A stretch of DNA of 64,000 nucleotides from an uncultured Alphaproteobacteria bacterium (GTDB lineage: Bacteria > Pseudomonadota > Alphaproteobacteria > Rs-D84). Below are positions 44,786 to 54,083 of this stretch, piece after piece. Location of the stretch: NCBI GenBank assembly GCA_944392535.1, contig CALXWY010000003.1, positions 124,001 to 188,000 on the forward strand, given 5' to 3'. The notes beneath the pieces were generated by a model, which did no database searches, was not told where the DNA came from, and was given only the letters and a program-made list of their open reading frames with translations. Positions within the stretch are counted from its first letter, which is position 1. The number at the start of each line of letters is the position of its first letter. The position numbers and the translations under genes were made by a program.

Positions 44786-45454
44786 ATGAAAAAAATAATA
44801 TTAACCAGCATATGCGCATTTGGACTGGTCGGAACGGCGTGGGCAGAAACGGCGCCAACATCGGAATTACCAATAAAGGTATTTGCTGGGGCAAATGTGG
44901 CAATGACAATGCCAATGTGGTCAAACGATTTGAATGATATGATGGACCAAATAAACACAGAATTGCCAGGATTAAATTTGGGATTGGGGGCCGAAGCCGG
45001 TATAAAATTTGGCGCCACCGATAAAATATATAATTTCGGATTAAGTATTGCGTATGATTATATGTTTGATTCTGCCGCAAATATTGGTTATCCATACAAT
45101 CAATTAGTATCTGAAATAAGCACCGGTTTTTCCGCCATCGGCATTTATTTTGATAATTATATCAGATTTGCTGATAACGCCGGAAAACGCAGTGATTTAG
45201 TTTTAGGAATTGGATATACAAATGGTACGGAACGCATTCAAATGACCACAACGCAATTAGGCTATACATATGGATTAAGCACAATTGATAGTGATGATTC
45301 TGGGTCATTTGTCGGGTTAAAAATCGGATACTTGCAACAAATTACATCAAACTTAGATTTTTCGGCTATGTTACGTATATTCATACCGACTGTAAGCGAA
45401 GGTGATTTAGATTCTATATTCAATGTAAGTGCCGGAATTAGATATAATTTCTGA
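44786..45454 (+). CDS. Outer-membrane beta-barrel protein
   Basis: 222 residues: signal peptide cleaved after about residue 20 (TAWA), then alternating short beta strands of OmpW/OprF-like type and a C-terminal aromatic residue (GIRYNF), the BamA insertion signal. No Cys. Likely a small porin or structural barrel. AAGGGGG ribosome site. Preceded by the structured RNA and its terminator, so expression probably depends on read-through. Confidence 0.8.
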   Translation: MKKIILTSICAFGLVGTAWAETAPTSELPIKVFAGANVAMTMPMWSNDLNDMMDQINTELPGLNLGLGAEAGIKFGATDKIYNFGLSIAYDYMFDSAANIGYPYNQLVSEISTGFSAIGIYFDNYIRFADNAGKRSDLVLGIGYTNGTERIQMTTTQLGYTYGLSTIDSDDSGSFVGLKIGYLQQITSNLDFSAMLRIFIPTVSEGDLDSIFNVSAGIRYNF

Positions 45455-45456
45455 TA

Positions 45457-45482
45457 AACAACGCCCATTTGGCGTTGTTTAT
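45457..45482. terminator. Bidirectional terminator
   Basis: AACAACGCC / GGCGTTGTT stem around a short loop, between the convergent barrel gene and amiC. Confidence 0.85.
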
Positions 45483-46630
45483 ACATCAAAATTGTATGCC
45501 TTGACAGATTTGACGATGGCGGCGACCAGTTTATCCTGGTGAGATGATGTTTTTAACAGTTTTTCTTCGCTGGCATTAGACAGGTGACCCAATTCAATCA
45601 ATGCGCCCGGCACGGTTGAACGCAATACCGCAAATGGCGCATGGCGCACATCGGGCCCCGGTTGTTGCGTTATGTTGGCGCGCTTGAACGCCGACGCACA
45701 ACCATTTGCATATTCCACAGACAATTCGGCGACCGCGTGTTGCTGTAACGACGACAGTGCAATACGAATGTCTTTGTCAAATTGTTCAAATCCACTGACA
45801 TCAATTTTATCGGCGGCGTTTTCTGCATCGGCCAGTTTGGCGGCCTCTTCATCTGATGCCTTTTCAGACAATGTGTATACTGAAAAACCCTTCATAGAAC
45901 GGCTGGGGTTCGCATTGGCATGCAAAGACAAGAATAAGTCAGCATGTTTCTTTTCACCAATTGATGCACGTTGCGCCAATTTCAGATATGTATCATTACT
46001 GCGCGTTAAATATGTTTGGAATCCCGCAGAATCCAGTTTGTTCTTTAATTTCTTTGCAACCGATAATACGACCGTTTTTTCTTGGGTTCCGCCCTTGCCA
46101 ATGCATCCAGGGTCCTTGCCCCCATGGCCGGCATCAATTACCACAACATATTTACGCGATGGCTGCGCGCTGGTTTGTTTTTGGGTTGTTGTTGTCGCCA
46201 CTGTGCCAGATGCCGCCGTAAAATCCAGCACCAATCGGTATTCATTATCACCGTTTGGCGATAACAGCATTATGTTATCGCGTGGAATTTCATTTATTGG
46301 GCGTGCCAAATCAGCAATTATCTTTAATGTGTCGCCGGATTGCACCTGGGTAATAGAGTTAATCAGGGTCCCCGATGCCATTTGTGGTGCCAAATTTGCA
46401 TTTGCTGATGTATTATTTAATGTAACAACGATTTGATTCGTCGGATACGATACAGAATATGATGGCCGTGCCGATGTTTCAATCACCAATCGGGTTTTGT
46501 TACCCGGCTGAATCCCGGTACGAACATTGCGCAATGCGTTGCGGGCGGCAAATGCCATACGTGGCAAAACCGCAACAATAACCGCCGTTAATCCGGATAT
46601 TTTCAAAACATCGCGTCTGGTTAGTTTCAT
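45479..46630 (-). CDS. amiC: N-acetylmuramoyl-L-alanine amidase (AmiC-like)
   Basis: 383 residues: twin-arginine-type signal (TRRDVLKIS, cleaved near AFA), an AMIN domain (about 35-145) for septal targeting, a linker, and an Amidase_3 domain with zinc ligands in VIDAGHGGKDPG, the E of TQEKTVVL, and LFLSLHANAN, plus the terminal ELGHLSN. Splits daughter-cell peptidoglycan at division. Tat export matches E. coli AmiA/AmiC. Confidence 0.93.
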   Translation of the reverse strand: MKLTRRDVLKISGLTAVIVAVLPRMAFAARNALRNVRTGIQPGNKTRLVIETSARPSYSVSYPTNQIVVTLNNTSANANLAPQMASGTLINSITQVQSGDTLKIIADLARPINEIPRDNIMLLSPNGDNEYRLVLDFTAASGTVATTTTQKQTSAQPSRKYVVVIDAGHGGKDPGCIGKGGTQEKTVVLSVAKKLKNKLDSAGFQTYLTRSNDTYLKLAQRASIGEKKHADLFLSLHANANPSRSMKGFSVYTLSEKASDEEAAKLADAENAADKIDVSGFEQFDKDIRIALSSLQQHAVAELSVEYANGCASAFKRANITQQPGPDVRHAPFAVLRSTVPGALIELGHLSNASEEKLLKTSSHQDKLVAAIVKSVKAYNFDV

Positions 46631-46686
46631 GTCAGTATATTATATCAAAAAATCGGATGGTATTCAAGCAATCCCAGGAATAAAAA

Positions 46687-46706
46687 TGCCCACCGCATGG
46701 TGGGCG
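46687..46706 (-). terminator. Terminator of the 46.7-48.0 kb gene
   Basis: GCCCACC / GGTGGGC with loop GCAT and a T-rich tail on the minus strand. Confidence 0.8.
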
Positions 46707-46712
46707 TATGTT

Positions 46713-47975
46713 TTATTGACTGATACAACTGGCAAACATTTGCGAAATCAAATTAGATTCTTGGGTTGTTAATTGTTGTACCGGTACGATATAGCATCGT
46801 GCACTGTCGCGGATAATAAACACCTTGGTTCCGCGGGTGTACGCTGTTTGCATATTTGCCAATTGTGCCGTTGTTAAAAACGCATTTTGCGTTGTGGACG
46901 GGTTGCTCATTGCCGCCTGGACCAATTGATATGCCGTGGCATAGTCATATACATTGGACATAACAGATACATCCATATATAAACTCTGGTTTTCATATGG
47001 ATTTTCAACGACCGGTGCCGTGGATGGAAATGCCACGCCTGTTGCCAATGCAGCGACGGTTTGCAGTGTTGATGGTTGACCGCTGGATGACGATGTTGAT
47101 TGCGACGCTGTGTTAATTTGCAAGTCGTCACCACATGCCAAATTCATTCGGTTGGTATAACTGGCCAATACAGAATCAACCGCGGTTTGCCAATCTTCGC
47201 CCTTTTCATTCATTTCCAAGTTTAATATTTTTTCGGCCCATCCCCATATGTTTGCGCCAACGTTACCGGCGTTCGCAAAACGGGTTACCATTTCTGCCGA
47301 TCCGCCCGGTACCCCGGCGCCACATGCGTCGGTTAACATCGTTGTTAACATGCTGGTTGTTTCATTGCCATATGCCAATGCCACAGAATGGCATGCCATG
47401 GCCGCTTCTAATTCTTGGCGGCGTTGCAGGCACAGGTCAGAATGTGATTTTGATAATTCATCGGCCATATTCGCCATGGACAGATACGACATCACTTCCT
47501 GTTGTACATATGGTGGACACAGGCGTGCGGCCGTATTCTGGCCACCGGCCCCGGTGCGTGTACCCGTGTTGTATTGCGGCAACAACACCGACGTATCACG
47601 TTGCAGGCACAACATGGCATAGTTATACAATTCACTTTCTGTGGCGTATTGGCAACGGCCGGTACGTTGACCCGGCACAACCGTAACATCGCCACAGTAT
47701 TCCACCAGGCAATTAAAAATCTTTTCCCGACACGCGGTGTCCACATCAGGTTGGGTCACCATGTAGTATGTATTACGCTGATTTGTTTGGTATGCATTTG
47801 CCAAGCTTTGGTATCCGCGACCCGCAGATGTCGTACTGGTGCCGGTGTTTGTGTACCCATTGGTTAATCCACGTTGCACAGAATCTGTAGCGGTTGTCCC
47901 CGCCGATACCGCCAACGCCGGCGCGGCACATGCAATCGCCGCCATAAAACCAAACGCAAAAAATACTTTTTTCAT
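46713..47975 (-). CDS. Secreted Cys-containing protein, lineage-specific
   Basis: 420 residues with a signal peptide (cleavage near ALA, residue 22). The mature protein has about ten Cys, including CREKIFNCLVEYCG and the terminal CISQ, and is rich in Thr, Ser and Asn. No membrane helix and no domain I recognise. Monocistronic, with AGAGGGA upstream and a terminator downstream. Probably an abundant periplasmic or surface component of this lineage. Confidence 0.7.
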   Translation of the reverse strand: MKKVFFAFGFMAAIACAAPALAVSAGTTATDSVQRGLTNGYTNTGTSTTSAGRGYQSLANAYQTNQRNTYYMVTQPDVDTACREKIFNCLVEYCGDVTVVPGQRTGRCQYATESELYNYAMLCLQRDTSVLLPQYNTGTRTGAGGQNTAARLCPPYVQQEVMSYLSMANMADELSKSHSDLCLQRRQELEAAMACHSVALAYGNETTSMLTTMLTDACGAGVPGGSAEMVTRFANAGNVGANIWGWAEKILNLEMNEKGEDWQTAVDSVLASYTNRMNLACGDDLQINTASQSTSSSSGQPSTLQTVAALATGVAFPSTAPVVENPYENQSLYMDVSVMSNVYDYATAYQLVQAAMSNPSTTQNAFLTTAQLANMQTAYTRGTKVFIIRDSARCYIVPVQQLTTQESNLISQMFASCISQ

Positions 47976-48099
47976 GGTAATATTCCCTCTCGTTTAGAAA
48001 AATTTTAACATATTGGTAAAAAAAAGGCAATCATTCATTTTACATTATAAAGTACAAAAATGTTGATTTAGACAAATATATCGGCAATAATCGCCTGTG

Positions 48100-49174
48100 A
48101 TGATTATGCCAAATGAACTTTTAGCCCAGATTTCCGACGACATTTCTGCCGTCAGGGGGTTTCTTTGACCCAGAAAAATTACAAAATCAAATTGACGCAT
48201 TGGTCGTTCAATCAAATGACCCAGAATTATGGAGCAACCCTGACAATGCGCGCAGTGTGTTGCAAAAAAAATCTGGACTGGAACGGTCGTTAAGCGAATT
48301 ACGTAAATTAGAATCAGATTATGCAACATTATCTGAACTGTACGCGATTGCCCCAGATGATAAAGATGTAATTAATGAAATAGAAAATCTGGCCAATGCC
48401 GCACACCAGGCGAAATTCATAACGCTGTTTCGGGAACCGGCGGATGAAAATAATGCGTTCCTGTTTATCCAGGCGGGCGCCGGTGGAACCGAAGCCCAAG
48501 ATTGGGCACAAATGCTGGCGCGTATGTATGCACGATGGGCCGAACGCCATGGATTTTCGTGTGATGTTATTGAAGAACATCCTGGCGATACGGCTGGTAT
48601 TAAAAACATAACATATCGTATTGTTGGAAATCGTGCATATGGGTGGTTAAAAAATGAAATTGGTGTTCATCGTCTGGTGCGTATTTCGCCGTTTAATGCA
48701 AATGGCAAACGTCAAACAAGTTTTGCATCAGTGGATGTATGGCCGGATGTTGATGATTCTATACACATTGAAATAAATGACAAAGATTTACGCATTGATA
48801 CATATCGGTCGTCTGGGGCCGGCGGACAACATGTTAACAAAACAGACAGCGCGGTGCGCATAACACATCTGCCAACGGGGGTTGTCGTTACATGCCAAAA
48901 TGAACGCAGTCAAATTCAAAACAAAGAAATGGCGATGAAAATGTTGCGCAGCCGTTTGTATGAACTGGAATTACAGAAACGCGCCGAAGCAGAAAATGCC
49001 GCCCTGGCCCAGCAAAAGAAAATTGAATGGGGCAGCCAAATCCGCAACTATGTTTTATACCCATATCAATTGGTCAAAGATGTTCGCACTGGTGTTGAAA
49101 AAACTGATTCTGGGGCGGTTTTAGATGGCGATTTGGATGATTTTATGTTGGCCTGTTTGCAACGAAATCAATAA
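48100..49174 (+). CDS. prfB: Peptide chain release factor 2, with programmed +1 frameshift
   Basis: RF2 reads UGA and UAA. The gene starts at 48100 (MIMPNELLAQISDD) and meets an in-frame TGA at 48166-48168 in the classic context AGGGGG-TTT-CTT-TGA-C. The ribosome slips +1 at CTT and continues as DPEKLQNQ to 49174. The upstream AGGGGG acts as the stimulatory Shine-Dalgarno. Later motifs: AGAGGTEAQDWA, the GAGGQHVNKTDSAVR catalytic GGQ loop. The frameshift makes RF2 autoregulatory. Confidence 0.97.
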
Positions 49175-49211
49175 TTCCTGCTTGTTAAATAAATAATAAA
49201 AATTAATCAGA

Positions 49212-50036
49212 ATGCGTTCACACATAAAAATGTCAAAAACAGAAAATATTTTTTCAATCGTTCGCAGTGTTATGCCGTATGCGTATGACATTCGTTATCC
49301 GAATATACCCGGATGTTTGAACAGCGTTGCTATTGCGCGTTCAAAACATGGTGAATTTGTGTTCAAGATAAATCATCATGACATGGCGAATAAAAATGCG
49401 GTGGTTTCGGAATTATTGAACGATGGCGGAATACATGTTCCGCACGTAACTGTGCATACGTATAACGCAACGTGTTTTGAAAAATACCGAATTATCCCAG
49501 GTCGCACATTATACGAATGCATGGGTGACATGTCATATGAACAAATTCATGCGATATATGCCTGTGTTGTCAGAAACTTTGCCAAGATGTCGCGTATTGA
49601 TTGGACAGCGGTAAAAGATATGCCGTGCAAATATATGCACCAGGTTGCGAAATATAATGTTTCTGATGTTAATAATCCTGTTATGGGAAAATTGTTTTCT
49701 GGGGCGGTTCGGGCCATGAACATGGGGGACGCGGACGATATTGGATTGTATCATTGTGGGCTGACCCCGGAAAATATCATCGTTGATAACAATGGACATT
49801 TTTCCGGTATCGTTGATTTAGACGAAGTCGCGATATCAAATCAAAATTATGCATTTGCAATTATGGCGGCAAAATATCAAAAAATGGGTTTTGATAGTTC
49901 TGAATTAATAGATTACTATGAAAAAATCAGCAATAAAAAACTTAATCGTCATCATATTGATACCATGTGCAACATAACCAATGTTGGTAAATACTTGATG
50001 TGGCGCATGTCGCATATTCGTGGCAATACGAAATAG
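49212..50036 (+). CDS. APH/choline-kinase-fold protein with altered catalytic loop
   Basis: 274 residues of aminoglycoside-phosphotransferase fold: a FVFKINHH Lys strand, the PGRTLYEC hinge, the catalytic-loop equivalent YHCGLTPENIIVDNNG and the metal-binding VDLDEV. In active kinases the loop is HGDxxxxN. Here it is HCGLTPEN, so the catalytic Asp is Gly. It may be a pseudokinase or use another base. The start could also be the internal ATG at MSKTEN. Monocistronic and followed by tRNA-Arg. Confidence 0.7.
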   Translation: MRSHIKMSKTENIFSIVRSVMPYAYDIRYPNIPGCLNSVAIARSKHGEFVFKINHHDMANKNAVVSELLNDGGIHVPHVTVHTYNATCFEKYRIIPGRTLYECMGDMSYEQIHAIYACVVRNFAKMSRIDWTAVKDMPCKYMHQVAKYNVSDVNNPVMGKLFSGAVRAMNMGDADDIGLYHCGLTPENIIVDNNGHFSGIVDLDEVAISNQNYAFAIMAAKYQKMGFDSSELIDYYEKISNKKLNRHHIDTMCNITNVGKYLMWRMSHIRGNTK

Positions 50037-50049
50037 CATGTTATAATTC

Positions 50050-50077
50050 TTGCATTCTGGTGGTATATATTTATAAT
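50050..50077 (+). promoter_or_regulatory. tRNA-Arg promoter
   Basis: TTGCAT and TATAAT with 16-bp spacing, about 11 bp before the tRNA 5' end. Confidence 0.8.
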
Positions 50078-50088
50078 ATGTGTGTTTT

Positions 50089-50165
50089 GCACCCGTGGCT
50101 TAACTGGATAGAGCATCGCCCTCCGAAGGCGGGGATTGCGCGTTCGAATCGCGCCGGGTGCGCCA
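50089..50165 (+). tRNA. tRNA-Arg (CCG)
   Basis: 77 nt with encoded CCA. Acceptor GCACCCG/CGGGTGC with discriminator G, anticodon loop CTCCGAA (anticodon CCG, reads CGG), T-loop TTCGAAT. Its 3' end and terminator are repeated 174 bp downstream. Confidence 0.95.
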
Positions 50166-50199
50166 GAAATTCAACCGCCGCATGGCGGTTTTTTAATTT
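50147..50199 (+). repeat. 53-bp direct repeat, copy 1 (tRNA-Arg 3' end plus terminator)
   Basis: Covers the last 19 bases of tRNA-Arg and the terminator ACCGCC/GGCGGT plus T6. It is identical over 53 bp to copy 2 at 50321. Repeats that include a tRNA 3' end are the hallmark of attachment sites used by tRNA-targeting integrases. Confidence 0.9.
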
Positions 50200-50320
50200 A
50201 TGTTACGCAACCCGCGATTTGGACGCGCACGCGTTTGACAACGAGTAGTTGAAAACAAACGCAGTGCAGTTTGAAACGTAACGAATGCCCCACAGCCAAC
50301 ACGACCGTGTCGTGCGAGGG
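50200..50320. other. 121-bp segment between the tRNA-Arg repeats
   Basis: No ORF. Contains an inverted repeat GTTACG (about 50202) / CGTAAC (about 50275) and a CACGAC/GTCGTG palindrome near 50300. It is probably what remains of an excised or eroded integrated element. Confidence 0.5.
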
Positions 50321-50373
50321 AATCGCGCCGGGTGCGCCAGAAATTCAACCGCCGCATGGCGGTTTTTTAATTT
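50321..50373 (+). repeat. 53-bp direct repeat, copy 2
   Basis: Exact copy of 50147-50199. Its last base is the first base of the XRE-gene stop triplet on the minus strand, so the regulator cassette abuts the repeat with no spacer. Confidence 0.9.
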
Positions 50374-50603
50374 TAATATTTACGCTTTGTATTATGTCGT
50401 GCAGCCAGCATTACCATGCCATGATATGCGATTTTTTCCAATACTGATTCTGGAATTAATCGTTTGCCACTTTCGTATCGGGTCAAATCACGACGTGATA
50501 TCCCCATAATTCGGGACATTTCATGACGTTTTATATGCGCACATTTACGTGCACGACGTATTATTTGACCATAGTATGCATTATCAACCAATACAACAGA
50601 CAT
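50373..50603 (-). CDS. XRE-family HTH regulator, cassette A
   Basis: 76 residues that are almost only a Cro/C1-type helix-turn-helix: IIRRARKCAHIKRHEMSRIM, then GISRRDLTRYESGKRLIP. 74 of 76 residues equal the copy at 59.0 kb. It is transcribed through a structured leader RNA. No toxin or phage partner gene adjoins, so it may regulate itself, the related RNAs or an unseen element. Confidence 0.85.
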   Translation of the reverse strand: MSVVLVDNAYYGQIIRRARKCAHIKRHEMSRIMGISRRDLTRYESGKRLIPESVLEKIAYHGMVMLAARHNTKRKY

Positions 50604-50629
50604 TGTTTATTTTCCCCCATATGTTTTGT

Positions 50630-50783
50630 TAAACAAAATACCGCCGTGATTAAGGGCGGTTGGAGGCTCAAAGCTATTAAAGGTAATAGTGTTGCTTATT
50701 TGTATATTCGCAACCCTCCAACCCATGTTGGAGTGTGTCCTTTAAGAGGTTTTGAGACCCCGCATCGGTAATCGGCCAATGCA
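50630..50783 (-). ncRNA. Structured RNA copy A: leader of XRE regulator A
   Basis: RNA sense (minus strand): 5' hairpin GCATTGG/CCGATGC, GGGG, P1 CTCAAA/TTTGAG (50751-50756 with 50667-50672), P2 TTAAAGG/CCTTTAA (50739-50745 with 50677-50683), P3 CTCCAAC/GTTGGAG (50727-50733 with 50716-50722) and P4 GTTGC/GCAAC (50710-50714 with 50691-50695). CCTCCAACC (50658-50666) is complementary over 9 bp to GGTTGGAGG overlapping P3. A terminator-like ACCGCC/GGCGGT (50655-50660 with 50640-50645) with ATTTTGTTT follows, about 36 nt before the ATG. Confidence 0.75.
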
Positions 50784-50789
50784 AGGCGC

Positions 50790-50817
50790 ATTATATCATA
50801 TCTGAAACAGAATGCAA
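50790..50817 (-). promoter_or_regulatory. Promoter of structured RNA copy A and XRE regulator A
   Basis: TTGCAT and TATAAT with 16-bp spacing on the minus strand. The corresponding -10 in cassette B reads CAATAC, so that copy lacks this promoter. Confidence 0.75.
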
Positions 50818-50894
50818 ACAATTGCAGATTTTTTATTGTTTTGATTTATAATTTTTGTTTACACTGGTGGTGTGTGAAATTATGGGGCGCATAA

Positions 50895-51362
50895 ATGAAA
50901 GTCTGGCTAGTACTGTTTACCGTGATGTCATTGGTCGCATGTAACAGTGTGTATTATGAACCGAATTCTTTGGATGTAACACAAACGTTTTATGCTGATC
51001 GTGGCGGTTTTTCAATGAAACGTGGCATCAAAGAAAAAATGCTGGCACGCGGGTATAATGTTGTTGTTGGGACGGCGGAATCCAGTCGTGGAATTGCCAC
51101 AGACACAGATAACATAGAAATAGATTCAGCAGTTATCCCACATGACGTGCGCTATATTGTAAAGGTCAGTGAACGTCGCGAAAAATTTAATCCGATATGG
51201 TGCGCGTTTAATGGATTTTGGTGGTGGAATTTTAATGTTTCTGTGGCGGATCAGAAAACGGGGCAAGAAATAATGTCGTGGCGCGGACGTGGTTGCGAAG
51301 ACAGTTCGCTGCGAACCCTGGATGATATTCTTGATGATATGGAGGTAAAAAATGAACAATGA
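50895..51362 (+). CDS. Predicted lipoprotein, unknown function
   Basis: 155 residues. A signal peptide ends in the lipobox LVAC (Cys about residue 16). The mature part has a conserved-looking core (RGGFSMKRGIKEKMLARGYNV, WWWNFNVSVADQ) reminiscent of small outer-membrane-associated DUF4136-like lipoproteins, but the match is not firm. Overlaps the next gene by 11 bases. Confidence 0.65.
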   Translation: MKVWLVLFTVMSLVACNSVYYEPNSLDVTQTFYADRGGFSMKRGIKEKMLARGYNVVVGTAESSRGIATDTDNIEIDSAVIPHDVRYIVKVSERREKFNPIWCAFNGFWWWNFNVSVADQKTGQEIMSWRGRGCEDSSLRTLDDILDDMEVKNEQ

Positions 51363-51774
51363 TGAAATTCAATCAGTCATTGATGTTGTGCGTGCGTGTC
51401 CGGATGTCCAGTTGTGCACAATTCGTATGGATGGATATCCAGAAACACGTCATGTAATGAACGCAATGAATAATGATGTCAGTACACTGGAATTACATTT
51501 CTTAACAGGATGCGACACACCGAAATTGAAACAAATTATCCAGAATCCAAAGTGCTGTTTGTATTATTTTAATCCAGAAAATCGTCATGCGGTACGTTTG
51601 TTTGGTGAAATCGCGCCAGTAACAGATATGGCCATACGTCGTGAATATTGGCGCGATGATTATAAACAGTTTGGGTATACGGGTGCCGATGATCCAGAAT
51701 ATACACTGTTAAAATTTACACCAAAATTATATAAATTTTATGATGCAGATGGATTAAAATCAGGTATGCTTTGA
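51352..51774 (+). CDS. Pyridoxamine-5'-phosphate-oxidase-like FMN-binding protein
   Basis: 140 residues of the PNPOx-like split barrel, general-stress-protein-26 type: VQLCTIRMDGYPETRHVM, HFLTGCDTPKLKQIIQNPK, and REYWRDDYKQF, TLLKFTPKLYKFYD at the end. Such proteins bind FMN, F420 or haem; the substrate is unknown. The start overlaps the lipoprotein gene with an ATGGAGG site. Confidence 0.8.
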   Translation: MNNDEIQSVIDVVRACPDVQLCTIRMDGYPETRHVMNAMNNDVSTLELHFLTGCDTPKLKQIIQNPKCCLYYFNPENRHAVRLFGEIAPVTDMAIRREYWRDDYKQFGYTGADDPEYTLLKFTPKLYKFYDADGLKSGML

Positions 51775-51781
51775 TGTAAAA

Positions 51782-51811
51782 AAATCCCGCATTCGCGGGA
51801 TTTTTTTTTAG
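51782..51811. terminator. Bidirectional terminator
   Basis: AAATCCCGC / GCGGGATTT with loop ATTC and a T-run; serves the genes on both sides. Confidence 0.9.
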
Positions 51812-52431
51812 TCGTCAATTTTTGCGTATTCACAAAAACCTTCGTTCGTGTCACAACGTGAAATTGTGCCTTCGCTAATAAAATATCCCTGGGGATGCAG
51901 ACATGCGGGGCATACCTTTGGCGCTTCGGTTCCGATGTGCCACATACCACAGTTTGTGCAACGCCACATAACAATTTTATCTTGCTTGAACAATGTGCCG
52001 TTTTCAATCGCATCAATTAACGCGCGATAGCGTGATTCGTGATAGCGTTCGGCATATCCGATATTTTTTAACACTTCGGCAATTGAATCAAAACCTTCTT
52101 GGGCAGCAATTTGCGCAAATTTTGGATACATATTTGTGTTTTCTTCGTGTTCACCGTATGCGGCCGCCTGCAAATTTTCCAGTGTGGTGCCAATTTTGCC
52201 CGCCGGATATGATGCGGTGATTTCTAAATCGCCCCCTTCCAGGAATTTGAACAAACGTGATGCGTGTTCTTTTTCTTGTTCGGCCGTTTCTAAAAATATT
52301 TTGGAAATTGCCTGGAATCCTTCGTCTTTGGCGCGTGATGCAAAGAATGTATAGCGGTTACGTGCCTGGGATTCACCGGCGAACGCAATTAACAGATTTT
52401 TTTCTGTTTGTGTTCCTTTTAATGACGTCAT
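51808..52431 (-). CDS. rbr: Rubrerythrin
   Basis: 207 residues from the ATG at 52431, preceded by AAAGGAG; the frame extends 25 codons further without support. Di-iron peroxidase domain with EKNLLIAFAGESQARNRY, ETAEQEKEHA and the E..H helix pairs, and a C-terminal rubredoxin-like Fe(Cys)4 site (CTNC...CPAC). A short extra tail with two more Cys follows. It reduces hydrogen peroxide in anaerobic and microaerobic bacteria. Confidence 0.95.
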   Translation of the reverse strand: MTSLKGTQTEKNLLIAFAGESQARNRYTFFASRAKDEGFQAISKIFLETAEQEKEHASRLFKFLEGGDLEITASYPAGKIGTTLENLQAAAYGEHEENTNMYPKFAQIAAQEGFDSIAEVLKNIGYAERYHESRYRALIDAIENGTLFKQDKIVMWRCTNCGMWHIGTEAPKVCPACLHPQGYFISEGTISRCDTNEGFCEYAKIDD

Positions 52432-52522
52432 ATTCTGTTCTCCTTTGTTTACTGCTTTAATATGATTTGCGTCCCAGATGTTAACAAATAATATCATAAA
52501 AATCAAATCTTATCGGGAATGA

Positions 52523-54041
<1,519 letters not shown>

Positions 54042-54049
54042 TTAAAAAC

Positions 54050-54077
54050 TTGCATTTGCCACTAGAAATATTATAAT
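54050..54077 (+). promoter_or_regulatory. ssrA promoter
   Basis: TTGCAT and TATAAT with 16-bp spacing; a start near 54084 precedes the acceptor piece. A further TATAAT lies at about 54237, just before the coding piece. Confidence 0.7.
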
Positions 54078-54083
54078 TATTCA

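Noticed and set aside
45672..46436. 254-codon plus-strand open frame across amiC
   Set aside because: Antisense shadow of amiC, whose motifs are complete.
50285..50509. Plus-strand ORF across the tRNA-Arg repeat and the XRE gene
   Set aside because: It is antisense to the XRE gene and includes tRNA sequence; no start signal.
50373..50817. Retron or type III toxin-antitoxin locus
   Set aside because: There is a repeated RNA and a small DNA-binding protein, but no reverse transcriptase, no endoribonuclease toxin and no tandem short RNA repeats.
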